The notes beneath the pieces were generated by a model. That model was not told the DNA's origin and ran no database searches. It saw only the letters and a list, made by a program, of their open reading frames with translations. The position numbers and the translations under genes were made by a program. A stretch of 64,000 nt of DNA, from the NCBI GenBank assembly GCA_002918705.1, contig PQKR01000003.1, positions 434,001 to 498,000 of the forward strand, read 5' to 3'. The DNA is from Escherichia sp. ESNIH1 (GTDB lineage Bacteria > Pseudomonadota > Gammaproteobacteria > Enterobacterales > Enterobacteriaceae). Below are positions 7,881 through 16,889 of this stretch, in pieces; the stretch's first letter is position 1; each line of letters opens with the position of its first letter.

Positions 7881-8930
7881 ATGAACAAAAAGTATATGAT
7901 TTACATGTATTTACTCAAAGCGCGCACCTTCATCGCCCTGCTGATCGTCATGAGTTTCTTCAGCGTGATGGTGCCTAACTTTTTGACCATGTCGAACCTG
8001 CTGATCATGACCCAGCACGTTGCCATTACCGGCCTGCTGGCGATTGGCATGACCCTTGTGATCCTCACCGGCGGTATCGATCTCTCGGTGGGTGCGGTGG
8101 CGGGCATGTGCGGTATGGTTGCCGGGGCGCTGTTAACCAACGGCCTGCCGATCTGGGGTTCGCAGATTATCTTCTTTAACGTGCCGGAAGTGATTTTGCT
8201 GGTCGCCGGTTTTGGTATTCTGCTGGGCCTGATCAACGGGGCGGTGATCACCCGCCTGGGCGTTGCGCCCTTTATCTGTACCCTCGGCATGATGTACGTT
8301 GCCCGCGGCGCGGCGCTATTGTTCAACGACGGCAGCACCTATGCCAATCTGGTGGGCATGCCTGAGCTAGGCAATACCGGCTTCGCGATCTTAGGCTCCG
8401 GCACGATCCTCGGCATCTATATCCCGATCTGGCTGATGGTGAGCTTCCTGCTGCTGGGTCTCTACATGACCCGTAAAACGCCGCTGGGCCGCTACATTTA
8501 CGCCATCGGCGGGAATGAGTCCGCCGCGCGGCTGGCGGGCGTTCCGATTATCAAGGTGAAGGTGTTTGTCTATGCCTTCTCAGGCCTGTGTGCGGCGCTG
8601 GTGGGGCTGATTGTGGCATCCCAGCTGCAAACCGCTCACCCGATGACCGGGAATATGTTTGAGATGGATGCTATCGGCGCAACCGTGTTAGGCGGGACCG
8701 CGCTGGCAGGCGGACGAGGCAGGGTCTCCGGCTCCATCATTGGTGCCTTCGTCATCGTTTTCCTCGCGGACGGAATGGTGATGATGGGGGTCAGCGACTT
8801 CTGGCAGATGGTGATTAAGGGCCTGGTGATTGTCACTGCGGTGGTTATCGATCAGTTCCAGCAGCGTCTGCAAAGCAAAGTGGTGCTGCTGCGCCGCCAC
8901 GAGAAAAAATTGCAGGCAGAGGCAACGTAA
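7881..8930 (+). CDS. Sugar ABC transporter permease (RbsC-like)
   Basis: 349 residues of mostly hydrophobic sequence with about 8-10 membrane segments. Conserved permease signatures are LVILTGGIDLSVGAV near residue 55 and GATVLGGTALAGGRG near 262, the latter in the cytoplasmic loop that contacts the ATPase. A charged C-terminal tail (LLRRHEKKLQAEAT) is cytoplasmic. Last gene of the operon, 18 bp after the ATPase gene. No terminator follows directly; transcription probably ends at 9193-9223 after the repeat region. Confidence 0.92.
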   Translation: MNKKYMIYMYLLKARTFIALLIVMSFFSVMVPNFLTMSNLLIMTQHVAITGLLAIGMTLVILTGGIDLSVGAVAGMCGMVAGALLTNGLPIWGSQIIFFNVPEVILLVAGFGILLGLINGAVITRLGVAPFICTLGMMYVARGAALLFNDGSTYANLVGMPELGNTGFAILGSGTILGIYIPIWLMVSFLLLGLYMTRKTPLGRYIYAIGGNESAARLAGVPIIKVKVFVYAFSGLCAALVGLIVASQLQTAHPMTGNMFEMDAIGATVLGGTALAGGRGRVSGSIIGAFVIVFLADGMVMMGVSDFWQMVIKGLVIVTAVVIDQFQQRLQSKVVLLRRHEKKLQAEAT

Positions 8931-8949
8931 TACCCAGTATTTGCACGAT

Positions 8950-9189
8950 GCCATAGGTAAGCCCGGTAAGCGCAGCGCCACCGGGCGTTACTATGCCGAC
9001 CTTGTCATGCCGGGCGGCACTGCGTTTGCCCGGCCTACCGTGGGCACGGTGCCATAGGTAGGCCCGGTAAGCGCAGCACCACCGGGCGTTACTATGCCGA
9101 CCTTGTCATGCCGGGCGGCACTGCATTTGCCCGGCCTACCGTGGGCACGGTGCCATAGGTAGGCCCGGTAAGCGCAGCGCCACCGGGCA
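8950..9189. repeat. Tandem 101-bp REP/BIME-like repeat, 2.4 copies
   Basis: The unit beginning GCCATAGGTA starts at 8950, 9051 and 9152, an exact 101-bp period; copies 1 and 2 differ at only a few bases and copy 3 is cut short at about 9189. Each unit contains GC-rich REP-like inverted repeats (CCGGTAAGCGCAGCGCCACC and TGCCGGGCGGCA). It fills most of the 308-bp gap between the accessory sugar locus and glnS and has no coding potential worth calling. Confidence 0.9.
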
Positions 9190-9192
9190 ATA

Positions 9193-9223
9193 AAAAACGC
9201 CGCATAAGCGGCGTTTTTCTTTT
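9193..9223. terminator. Bidirectional rho-independent terminator between sugar operon and glnS
   Basis: AAAAAACGCCGC-ataa-GCGGCGTTTTT: a GC-rich stem flanked by A- and T-tracts so it can terminate from both sides. It serves glnS (minus strand) and catches transcripts from the plus-strand sugar operon. Confidence 0.85.
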
Positions 9224-9238
9224 CCGGGCGAAAGTAAC

Positions 9239-10906
9239 TTACTCGCCGATTTTAGCCCAGGTATCGCGCAGGCCAACGGTGCGGTTAAACACCAGCTTCT
9301 GTGCCGTGGAGTAGCGGCTGTCGAGGCAGAAGTAGCCTTCGCGCTCGAACTGGTACGCCTTGCCAGCTTCGGCGGCGCTCAGGGACGGCTCAGCGTAGCC
9401 CTGCTTGATCACCAGCGACTCCGGGTTAATGGTGGCGAGGAAATCCTCTGCCGCGCCCGGGTTCGCCACGCTGAACAGGCGATCGTAGAGACGGATCTCA
9501 ACCGGCAGCGCATGCGCGGCGCTCACCCAGTGGATCACCCCTTTCACCTTGCGGCCGTCCGCCGGATCCTTGCTCAGGGTCTCGGCATCGTAGGAGCAGA
9601 AGATGGTGGTGATGTTACCTTCCGCATCTTTCTCTACGCGCTCGGCTTTGATCACATACGCGTTGCGCAGACGCACCTCTTTACCCAGCACCAGACGTTT
9701 ATACTGCTTGTTCGCCTCTTCACGGAAGTCAGCGCGATCGATCCAGATCTCAGCGCTAAACGGCACCTCGCGGCTGCCCATCTCCGGCTTGTTCGGATGG
9801 TTCGGCATGGTCACCACTTCGCTCTCACCCTGCGGGTAGTTCTCAATCACCAGCTTCACCGGATCGATAACGGCCATCGCACGCGGCGCGTTCTCGTTGA
9901 GATCTTCACGAATACAGGACTCCAGCGATGCCATCTCGATGGTGTTATCCTGCTTGGTCACGCCGATGCGTTTGCAGAACTCGCGGATGGAGGCAGCGGT
10001 GTAGCCGCGGCGGCGCAGGCCAGAGATGGTCGGCATACGCGGATCGTCCCAGCCCTCAACGATTTTATCGGTCACCAGCAGGTTCAGCTTACGCTTGGAC
10101 ATCACCGCATATTCCAGGTTCAGGCGCGAGAACTCATACTGGCGCGGGTGAACCGGAATGGTGATGTTATCCAGCACCCAGTCGTAGAGACGACGGTTGT
10201 CCTGGAACTCCAGCGTACAGAGCGAATGGGTAATGCCTTCCAGCGCATCGCTGATGCAGTGGGTGAAATCGTACATCGGGTAGATGCACCACTTGTTGCC
10301 GGTCTGGTGATGCTCGGCAAACTTAATGCGGTACAGAACCGGATCGCGCATGACGATAAACGGCGACGCCATGTCGATTTTGGCACGCAGGCAGGCGGTG
10401 CCCTCTTCGAAGCCACCGGCACGCATCTTCTCAAACAGCGCCAGGTTCTCTTCAACGCTACGATCGCGGAACGGGCTGTTTTTACCCGGCGCGGTCAGGG
10501 TGCCACGGTACTCGCGGATCTGCTCCGGTGACAGCTCGTCAACGTAGGCCAGGCCTTTGTTGATTAGCTCAACGGCGTAGTTATGCAGCTGGTCGAAATA
10601 GTCAGAGGAGTAGCGCACGTCACCCGACCAGTGGAAGCCCAGCCACTGCACGTCATTTTTAATCGAATCAACGTATTCGATATCCTCTTTCACCGGGTTG
10701 GTGTCATCAAAGCGCAGGTTGCACTGCCCCTGATAGTCCTGGGCGATACCGAAGTTCAGGCAGATAGATTTTGCATGGCCGATATGCAGGTAGCCGTTCG
10801 GCTCCGGCGGAAAACGGGTGCAAACCGTGCTGTGCTTACCACTGGCCAGATCCTCATCAATAATCTGGCGAATAAAGTTAGTCGGGCGGGCTTCTGCCTC
10901 ACTCAT
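9239..10906 (-). CDS. glnS: Glutaminyl-tRNA synthetase
   Basis: 555 residues, one more than E. coli GlnS. Class I signatures: HIGH motif as [10 protein letters not shown] near residue 38 after PPEPN, and the KMSKS equivalent VMSKRKL near 268. The C-terminal part holds the two beta-barrel anticodon-binding domains. Charges tRNA-Gln with glutamine in the cytoplasm; its substrates are encoded nearby at 18983-19421. ATG after GAGGAA. Position next to nagE is as in E. coli. Confidence 0.98.
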   Translation of the reverse strand: MSEAEARPTNFIRQIIDEDLASGKHSTVCTRFPPEPNGYLHIGHAKSICLNFGIAQDYQGQCNLRFDDTNPVKEDIEYVDSIKNDVQWLGFHWSGDVRYSSDYFDQLHNYAVELINKGLAYVDELSPEQIREYRGTLTAPGKNSPFRDRSVEENLALFEKMRAGGFEEGTACLRAKIDMASPFIVMRDPVLYRIKFAEHHQTGNKWCIYPMYDFTHCISDALEGITHSLCTLEFQDNRRLYDWVLDNITIPVHPRQYEFSRLNLEYAVMSKRKLNLLVTDKIVEGWDDPRMPTISGLRRRGYTAASIREFCKRIGVTKQDNTIEMASLESCIREDLNENAPRAMAVIDPVKLVIENYPQGESEVVTMPNHPNKPEMGSREVPFSAEIWIDRADFREEANKQYKRLVLGKEVRLRNAYVIKAERVEKDAEGNITTIFCSYDAETLSKDPADGRKVKGVIHWVSAAHALPVEIRLYDRLFSVANPGAAEDFLATINPESLVIKQGYAEPSLSAAEAGKAYQFEREGYFCLDSRYSTAQKLVFNRTVGLRDTWAKIGE

Positions 10907-11024
10907 CGCGGGTTCCTCAAAGCGTAAACAACGTATAACGGAGTATGATCTTATAAGCGGGACGCGGAGACAACCCTTAGTTCAACAAAAAGCGTTAATG
11001 GCGAGGGATTGGCGTGCGTAGGGC

Positions 11025-11057
11025 AAAAAAAAGCGGCGGAGAGAGGCTCCGCCGCTG
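11025..11057 (-). terminator. nagE rho-independent terminator
   Basis: On the minus strand: AGCGGCGGAG-cctct-CTCCGCCGCT followed by a run of eight T residues. It lies 19 bp after the nagE stop codon. Confidence 0.9.
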
Positions 11058-11075
11058 ATTAACCGCAAGTTACGG

Positions 11076-13028
11076 CTATTTACCCTTCACCTCAAACAGC
11101 GGGGTCTGACCAGCAACAACCTGCCCCTGCGCCTGGAAGACCAGACCGCTGAAATCGTCGATGTTGCTGCACACGACCGGGCTAATCATCGAGCGCGCAT
11201 TGGCGTTCAGATAGTCGAGATCCATCTCCAGCACCGGCTGGCCCGCGACGACCTCCGCGCCCTCTTCTACCAGGCGGGTAAAGCCCTGGCCGTTCAGCGC
11301 AACGGTGTCGATGCCCATGTGGACTACGATCTCTGCACCTTTTTCGGTTTCCAGACAGAAAGCGTGGTTGGTGTTGAAAATCTTCACAACGGTACCGGCA
11401 GCCGGCGAGACCACGGTTTTACCCGTCGGTTTCACCGCCACGCCATCGCCAACCGCTTTACTGGCAAAGGCTTCATCAGGCACCTGCTCCAGCGGAACAA
11501 CCTCGCCGGTCACCGGCGACACCAGTGCGGCAACGGTCACGGCATTCGGCACGGCCTGGGGTTTCACCGCGGCGGCCGGGGCGTTGGCGGCGGGCTGAAC
11601 GCTGGCGGTTGCGGCTACCGGGCCACGGGCAACCACACGCTTCATGGCGTCGCCTACGGATTCCGCTTTTGCACCCACAATCACCTGAATGCTCTGCTTG
11701 TTCAGCTTCACCACGCCGGATGCGCCCAGACGCTTACACTGCACGTCGTTCACGCGGGCGGAGTCCGCTACGGTCAGACGCAGACGGGTAATACAGGCAT
11801 CGATAGCTTTCAGGTTGTCAGTACCACCAATGGCGGCGATGTAGCTGGTCGCCAGCTGCTCAAGACCTTCATCGGTATTGCTGTTGGCTTCAGAGGTCAC
11901 CACCGCATCGTCGGTCTCTTCGCGGCCCGGCGTTTTCAGGTTAAACGCGCGGATAACGAAGCTGAAGACCACGAAGTAGATGGCGAAGAAGATCAGCCCC
12001 ATCACCACCAGCATCCAGACGTTACGGCTGGCGGCAGGCAGGTTATACATCAGCGCATAGTCGATTGCGCCTGCGGAGAAGGAGAAGCCCGCATGGATCC
12101 CCAGCGCGGTGGCGACAAACAGGCTGATGCCGGTCAGCACGGCGTGCAGGAGATACAGCAGCGGCGCCAGGAACATGAACAGGAACTCCAGCGGCTCGGT
12201 AACACCGGTCAGGAACGCGGTGATGGCCACGGAGAGCAGCATGCCGCCAATCATCGGGCGACGCGCTTTCGGAGCGGCAAAGTACATTGCCAGCGCCGCG
12301 CCAGGCAGACCAAACATCATGATTGGGAAGAAGCCAGACATGAACATGCCTGCGGTGCCGTCACCCGCGTAGAAGCGGTTGATATCACCGTGGAAGACGG
12401 TGCCTGCGGCATTGGTGAATTCGCCAATCTGGAACCAGGCGATGGTGTTCAGCACCTGATGCAGGCCAGTCGGGATCAGCAGACGGTTAACGAAGCCGAA
12501 GATGCCGGAGCCGACTGCGCCCATCGACACAATCCACTCCCCGCCCGCGTGGATAGCGTTCTGTACCGGCGGCCAGACGTAGCCAAAAATCGCCGCCAGG
12601 ATCAGGCAGAAGAAGCCAGTGGCAATCGGCACAAAGCGCTTGCCGCCGAAGAAGCTCAGGAACTCAGGCAGCTTGATGTTGGACCAGCGGTTGTAGACCG
12701 CACCGCCCACCAGGCCGGTAATGATACCGGAGAGCACGCCCATGTTAATGGCCGGGTTGATGGTGACCATCGCTTTGGTCATCACAAAGTAACCCACCGC
12801 ACCCGCCAGCGCCGCCGCGCCTGCACTATCTTTCGACCACGACGAGGCCACGCCGATAGCGAAGATCAGGGCAAGGTTATCAAAAATTGCCCCGCCCGCC
12901 TGGGCGATAAACGGAACGTTAAGCAGATCGGGCTGGCCGAAACGCAGCAGCAGCGCCGCGACGGGCAGCACAGCGATAGGGAGCTGTAACGCCCGCCCCA
13001 GTCGCTGGAAGAAACCAAGAATATTCAT
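11076..13028 (-). CDS. nagE: PTS N-acetylglucosamine-specific transporter, IICBA
   Basis: 650 residues in the order IIC-IIB-IIA. The membrane IIC domain (about residues 1-370) has repeated hydrophobic helices; IIB has the phospho-cysteine in AIDACITRLRL near 412; IIA has the phospho-histidine in IVVHMGIDTVAL near 570. An Ala/Pro/Val-rich linker (about 470-495) joins IIB and IIA. It imports and phosphorylates GlcNAc to GlcNAc-6-P, the substrate of NagA and the inducer of NagC. Divergent from nagBAC, sharing their control region. Confidence 0.97.
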   Translation of the reverse strand: MNILGFFQRLGRALQLPIAVLPVAALLLRFGQPDLLNVPFIAQAGGAIFDNLALIFAIGVASSWSKDSAGAAALAGAVGYFVMTKAMVTINPAINMGVLSGIITGLVGGAVYNRWSNIKLPEFLSFFGGKRFVPIATGFFCLILAAIFGYVWPPVQNAIHAGGEWIVSMGAVGSGIFGFVNRLLIPTGLHQVLNTIAWFQIGEFTNAAGTVFHGDINRFYAGDGTAGMFMSGFFPIMMFGLPGAALAMYFAAPKARRPMIGGMLLSVAITAFLTGVTEPLEFLFMFLAPLLYLLHAVLTGISLFVATALGIHAGFSFSAGAIDYALMYNLPAASRNVWMLVVMGLIFFAIYFVVFSFVIRAFNLKTPGREETDDAVVTSEANSNTDEGLEQLATSYIAAIGGTDNLKAIDACITRLRLTVADSARVNDVQCKRLGASGVVKLNKQSIQVIVGAKAESVGDAMKRVVARGPVAATASVQPAANAPAAAVKPQAVPNAVTVAALVSPVTGEVVPLEQVPDEAFASKAVGDGVAVKPTGKTVVSPAAGTVVKIFNTNHAFCLETEKGAEIVVHMGIDTVALNGQGFTRLVEEGAEVVAGQPVLEMDLDYLNANARSMISPVVCSNIDDFSGLVFQAQGQVVAGQTPLFEVKGK

Positions 13029-13135
13029 TTTTATACCCCCCTATGAAACTCCGCTGAGCCTCATCACTAACCATTTTTTATAGTTAAACCAACCCTGTAA
13101 TGCGGTCGTTTTACGCAGACTGTTCAAGTGTGTGG

Positions 13136-13161
13136 AAATTTAATTCGCCTCGCAAATTAAA
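13136..13161. promoter_or_regulatory. NagC operator, nagE side
   Basis: A near-perfect palindrome around TTTAATTCG-cct-CGCAAATTAAA. The central TTCG...CG-AA with AT-rich arms matches the known shape of high-affinity NagC sites. It lies about 110 bp upstream of the nagE start in the nagE-nagB divergent region. Confidence 0.65.
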
Positions 13162-13172
13162 CGCGCATCTTT

Positions 13173-13188
13173 TGTGATTACAATCACC
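13173..13188. promoter_or_regulatory. CRP-cAMP binding site in nagE-nagB region
   Basis: TGTGATTACAATCACC fits TGTGA-N6-TCACA with one mismatch. It lies between the two NagC-like sites, as in E. coli, where CRP activates both divergent promoters. Confidence 0.75.
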
Positions 13189-13232
13189 AAATATCGTTAT
13201 TTACACTCCTGGTTACTGGCTAAGAACGAAAA

Positions 13233-13256
13233 CTTATTTTATGATTCAAAAAATCA
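13233..13256. promoter_or_regulatory. Probable NagC operator, nagB side
   Basis: CTTATTTTATGATTCAAAAA and the following bases form an imperfect AT-rich palindrome centred about 97 bp from the nagE-side site, close to nine helical turns, which suits the repression loop described for E. coli. The fit to the NagC consensus is weaker than for the other site. Confidence 0.45.
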
Positions 13257-13355
13257 GGACGGACTGCCCCCTCTTATAGCGCAATCTGAGTTACGCTTAA
13301 AAGCGTACAGGCTGCAGTTCGCCAACGTTAATTTCACCCTTTGTAGAGGTAAACA

Positions 13356-14156
13356 ATGAGACTGATCCCCCTGACGAGTGCCGAACAGGTTGGTAAATGG
13401 GCTGCCCGCCATATCGTTAACCGCATCAACGCGTTCAAACCGACTGCGGATCGTCCGTTTGTTTTGGGCCTGCCCACCGGCGGCACGCCGCTTACGGCCT
13501 ATAAAGCGCTGGTAGAAATGCACAAAGCGGGCCAGGTTAGCTTTCAGAACGTTGTCACCTTTAACATGGACGAATATGTCGGCCTGCCGAAAGAGCATCC
13601 GGAGAGCTACCACAGCTTTATGCACCGTAACTTTTTCGATCACGTTGATATTCCCGCAGAAAACATCAACCTGCTCAATGGTAATGCGCCGGATATTGAC
13701 GCAGAATGTCGCCGTTATGAAGAAAAAATTCGCGCCTACGGCAAAATTCACCTGTTTATGGGTGGCGTAGGCAACGACGGGCACATCGCGTTTAACGAAC
13801 CGGCTTCATCGCTGGCCTCCCGCACCCGTATTAAAACCTTGACCCATGACACCCGCGTGGCGAACTCCCGCTTTTTTGACGGTGACGTCGATCAGGTGCC
13901 GAAATACGCGCTGACCGTAGGCGTAGGCACCCTGCTGGATGCCGAAGAGGTGATGATTCTGGTGCTGGGCAATGTGAAAGCGCAGGCATTGCAGGCGGCG
14001 GTAGAAGGCAACGTTAACCATATGTGGACGATTAGCTGCCTGCAGCTGCATCCGAAAGCGGTCGTGGTGTGCGACGAGCCGTCCACAATGGAGCTAAAAG
14101 TGAAGACGCTCAAATACTTCACTGAATTAGAAGCGGAAAATATCAAAGGTCTGTAA
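13356..14156 (+). CDS. nagB: Glucosamine-6-phosphate deaminase
   Basis: 266 residues, the E. coli length. Conserved GLPTGGTPL near residue 38, NMDEYVGLP near 70 (catalytic Asp region) and [14 protein letters not shown] near 136 with the catalytic His. Converts glucosamine-6-P to fructose-6-P and ammonia; the E. coli enzyme is allosterically activated by GlcNAc-6-P. First gene of nagBAC, start ATG after TAGAGG. The upstream ~330 bp hold the NagC/CRP sites. Confidence 0.98.
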   Translation: MRLIPLTSAEQVGKWAARHIVNRINAFKPTADRPFVLGLPTGGTPLTAYKALVEMHKAGQVSFQNVVTFNMDEYVGLPKEHPESYHSFMHRNFFDHVDIPAENINLLNGNAPDIDAECRRYEEKIRAYGKIHLFMGGVGNDGHIAFNEPASSLASRTRIKTLTHDTRVANSRFFDGDVDQVPKYALTVGVGTLLDAEEVMILVLGNVKAQALQAAVEGNVNHMWTISCLQLHPKAVVVCDEPSTMELKVKTLKYFTELEAENIKGL

Positions 14157-14177
14157 CATTTTTACCCGGGGGTTGTT

Positions 14178-15326
14178 ATGTATGCTTTAACCCAGTGCCG
14201 TATCTTTACCGGCCATGAAATTCTGGATGACCACGCGCTCATCATCGTTGATGGTCTGATCGACCGACTCTGCCCGCAGGCAGACCTGCCGCCAACCATT
14301 GAGCAGCGCTCGCTCAACGGCGCATATCTGGCCCCCGGTTTTATCGACCTGCAGCTGAACGGCTGCGGCGGCGTGCAGTTTAATGATACCGCTGAGGCGG
14401 TGAGCGTAGAGACGCTGGAGATAATGCAGCGCGCCAACGAGCGGTCAGGCTGCACCAGCTTTTTACCCACGCTTATCACCACCAGCGACGATCTGATGAA
14501 ACAGGGCGTGCAGGTGATGCGCGACTACCTGGCGAAGCATCCGCACCAGGCGCTGGGTCTGCATCTCGAAGGGCCGTGGCTCAACGTGGTGAAAAAAGGC
14601 ACCCACGATCCTGACTTTGTGCGCCGCCCGGACAGCGATCTGGTGGATTTCCTCTGCGCCAATGCCGACGTGATTACCAAGCTGACCCTGGCGCCGGAGA
14701 TGGTCGATCCTGCCGTGATCCGCAAGCTGGCAGCAGCCGGGATTGTGGTCTCTGCCGGTCACTCTAATTCGACGCTTGTCGAGGCGAAAGCCGGTTTCCG
14801 CGCGGGTATCACCTTTGCTACCCATCTGTTCAACGCGATGCCCTACATCACCGGGCGCGAGCCGGGTCTCACCGGCGCGGTACTCGATGATGCTGACGTC
14901 TACTGCGGCATTATCGTTGATGGCTTACACGTTGATTTTACTAACGTTCGGATGGCGAAACGCCTGAAGGGCGATAAGCTCTGCCTGGTCACCGACGCGA
15001 CTGCGGCAGCGGGTGCAGTCATTGACGAATTCATTTTTGCTGGTAAAACAATATACTACCGTAATGGGCTCTGTGTAGATGAGAACGGTACCCTCAGCGG
15101 TTCGGCATTAACCATGATCGAAGGGGTGGCTAATCTTGTCGAGCACGTCGGCGTTGCGCTGGACGAAGCGCTGCGTATGGCAACGCTCTACCCGGCCCGC
15201 GCCATCGGCGTTGATAAACAGTTAGGCAGCATCGCACCGGGCATGGTGGCGAACCTGACCGCGTTTACCCACGACTTTAAAGTAATTAAGACCATCGTTA
15301 ATGGTAACGAGGTCATGACTGAGTAA
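14178..15326 (+). CDS. nagA: N-acetylglucosamine-6-phosphate deacetylase
   Basis: 382 residues of the amidohydrolase superfamily. Metal and catalytic residues are visible in LHLEGPWLN (Glu near 131), SAGHSN (His near 195), ATHLFNAMP (His near 216) and [10 protein letters not shown] (catalytic Asp near 273). Removes acetate from GlcNAc-6-P to feed NagB. Follows nagB by 21 bp and precedes nagC by 8 bp, so a single operon. E. coli has Pro where this protein has the second Ala of ATAAAG; probably neutral. Confidence 0.98.
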   Translation: MYALTQCRIFTGHEILDDHALIIVDGLIDRLCPQADLPPTIEQRSLNGAYLAPGFIDLQLNGCGGVQFNDTAEAVSVETLEIMQRANERSGCTSFLPTLITTSDDLMKQGVQVMRDYLAKHPHQALGLHLEGPWLNVVKKGTHDPDFVRRPDSDLVDFLCANADVITKLTLAPEMVDPAVIRKLAAAGIVVSAGHSNSTLVEAKAGFRAGITFATHLFNAMPYITGREPGLTGAVLDDADVYCGIIVDGLHVDFTNVRMAKRLKGDKLCLVTDATAAAGAVIDEFIFAGKTIYYRNGLCVDENGTLSGSALTMIEGVANLVEHVGVALDEALRMATLYPARAIGVDKQLGSIAPGMVANLTAFTHDFKVIKTIVNGNEVMTE

Positions 15327-15334
15327 GTAAAAGT

Positions 15335-16555
15335 ATGACATCAGGCGGACAAGCTCAAATTGGTAACGTTGACCTCGTAAAACAACTTAATAGCGCGGCT
15401 GTTTACCGCCTGATCGACCAGCTTGGCCCTATCTCGCGGATCCAGATTGCCGAGCAGAGCCAGCTTGCCCCCGCCAGCGTGACAAAAATCACGCGACAGC
15501 TTATTGAGCGCGGTTTGATTAAAGAGGTCGATCAGCAGGCCTCGACCGGTGGTCGCCGCGCCATCTCTATTATTACCGAGACGCGTAATTTCAATGCCAT
15601 TGGCGTGCGCCTCGGCCGCTACGATACCACCCTGACGCTCTACGATCTCAGCAGCAAGGTGCTGGCAGAAGAGCACTACCCCCTGCCGGAGCGTACTCAG
15701 GAGACGTTAGAGCACGCCCTGCTGAACACCATCGCCACCTTTATTGAGGCCTGCCAGCGTAAAACGCGCGAGCTGATTGCTATCTCGGTGATCCTGCCGG
15801 GGCTGGTGGATCCCGAGAGCGGCGTGATCCGCTATATGCCGCATATTCAGGTGGAGAACTGGGGGCTGGTCAGCGCGCTGGAAAAGCGTTTTAAGGTGAC
15901 CTGCTTTGTTGGGCACGATATCCGCAGCCTGGCGCTGGCCGAGCACTACTTTGGTGCAAGCCAGGACTGCGAGGACTCTATTCTGGTGCGCGTTCACCGC
16001 GGAACCGGGGCGGGTATCATCTCTAACGGGCGGATCTTTATTGGCCGTAACGGCAACGTCGGCGAGATCGGCCATATTCAGGTGGAGCCGCTGGGCGAGC
16101 GCTGCCACTGCGGAAACTTTGGCTGTCTGGAGACCGTAGCGGCGAATGCCGCGATTGAACAGCGGGTGCGCCATCTGCTTGAACAGGGCTACCAGAGCCG
16201 CATCACCCTGGACGACTGTTCGATCAAAGCCATCTGTAAAGCCGCTAACAAAGGCGACGCCCTGGCCTGCGAGGTCATAGAGCACGTAGGCCGTCATCTG
16301 GGCAAAACTATTGCCATCGCCATTAATCTGTTTAATCCGCAAAAGATTGTTATTGCCGGTGAGATTGTGGAGGCGGAAAAAGTGCTACTGCCTGCCATTG
16401 AGGGCTGCATCAATACCCAGGCGCTGAAGGCGTTTCGTAAAAACCTGCCGGTGGTGCGCTCAACGCTGGATCACCGCTCGGCCATCGGGGCCTTTGCGCT
16501 GGTGAAGCGCGCTATGCTCAACGGCTCGCTGCTGCAGCATCTGCTGGAGGAGTAA
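15335..16555 (+). CDS. nagC: NagC repressor of amino-sugar metabolism (ROK family)
   Basis: 406 residues. An N-terminal winged helix-turn-helix (about 15-75, with QSQLAPASVTKITRQL) is followed by a ROK sugar-binding domain; the ROK signature and zinc motif appear as GEIGHIQVEPLG and CHCGNFGCLE near 255. Binds DNA in the absence of GlcNAc-6-P and represses nagE-nagBAC, also acting on glmUS in E. coli. Here it is the last gene of the operon: the usual following gene umpH is absent. Confidence 0.97.
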   Translation: MTSGGQAQIGNVDLVKQLNSAAVYRLIDQLGPISRIQIAEQSQLAPASVTKITRQLIERGLIKEVDQQASTGGRRAISIITETRNFNAIGVRLGRYDTTLTLYDLSSKVLAEEHYPLPERTQETLEHALLNTIATFIEACQRKTRELIAISVILPGLVDPESGVIRYMPHIQVENWGLVSALEKRFKVTCFVGHDIRSLALAEHYFGASQDCEDSILVRVHRGTGAGIISNGRIFIGRNGNVGEIGHIQVEPLGERCHCGNFGCLETVAANAAIEQRVRHLLEQGYQSRITLDDCSIKAICKAANKGDALACEVIEHVGRHLGKTIAIAINLFNPQKIVIAGEIVEAEKVLLPAIEGCINTQALKAFRKNLPVVRSTLDHRSAIGAFALVKRAMLNGSLLQHLLEE

Positions 16556-16566
16556 CTCTGCCCATC

Positions 16567-16597
16567 GCCCGGCGGCGCTCCGCTTGCACGGGCCTAC
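16567..16597. repeat. REP-like element after nagC
   Basis: GCCCGGCGGCGCTCCGCTTG followed by CACGGGCCTAC is a single REP-type palindromic unit related to the units at 8950-9189 and 30023-30104. It stands where K-12 carries umpH. Confidence 0.7.
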
Positions 16598-16603
16598 CAG
16601 AGC

Positions 16604-16630
16604 GAACCACGTCTCTTGACGTGGTTTTTT
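16604..16630 (+). terminator. nag operon terminator
   Basis: AACCACGTC-tctt-GACGTGGTT followed by TTTT. The remaining 16631-16889 to asnB is AT-rich with no supported gene and presumably contains the asnB promoter. Confidence 0.85.
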
Positions 16631-16889
16631 CATTTTTACCTATTCATAAGATAACCTGCATCAAAAAAAGCACCTTAAAAATGAATAATCATCAATAAAC
16701 CACCCTAAACCCTGTGCTTTTTTCACTATTCAACAATGGCGATTGCACTTTTTAATTTCGACCCCCTAAAACCCTTGCGCCTGGCTGCGCTTTGCGGCAT
16801 TTTCTTAATCAAGCAATAAGACAACGCGATGACGCAACGTCTGCAAACTAACAACACCAGGCAACATCACAGGGTTAACGGAGAAGGTT

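Noticed and set aside
9512-10531. 339-codon open frame opposite glnS
   Set aside because: Antisense shadow of glnS with no recognisable domain.
11319-12989. 556-codon open frame on the plus strand opposite nagE
   Set aside because: Composition is His/Gly/Arg/Gln-rich with no family signature and it is wholly antisense to the well-supported nagE; it reflects high-GC codon bias.
13174-13359. 60-codon open frame in the nagE-nagB gap
   Set aside because: It spans the CRP site and the probable NagC operator and runs into the nagB start; not plausible as a gene.
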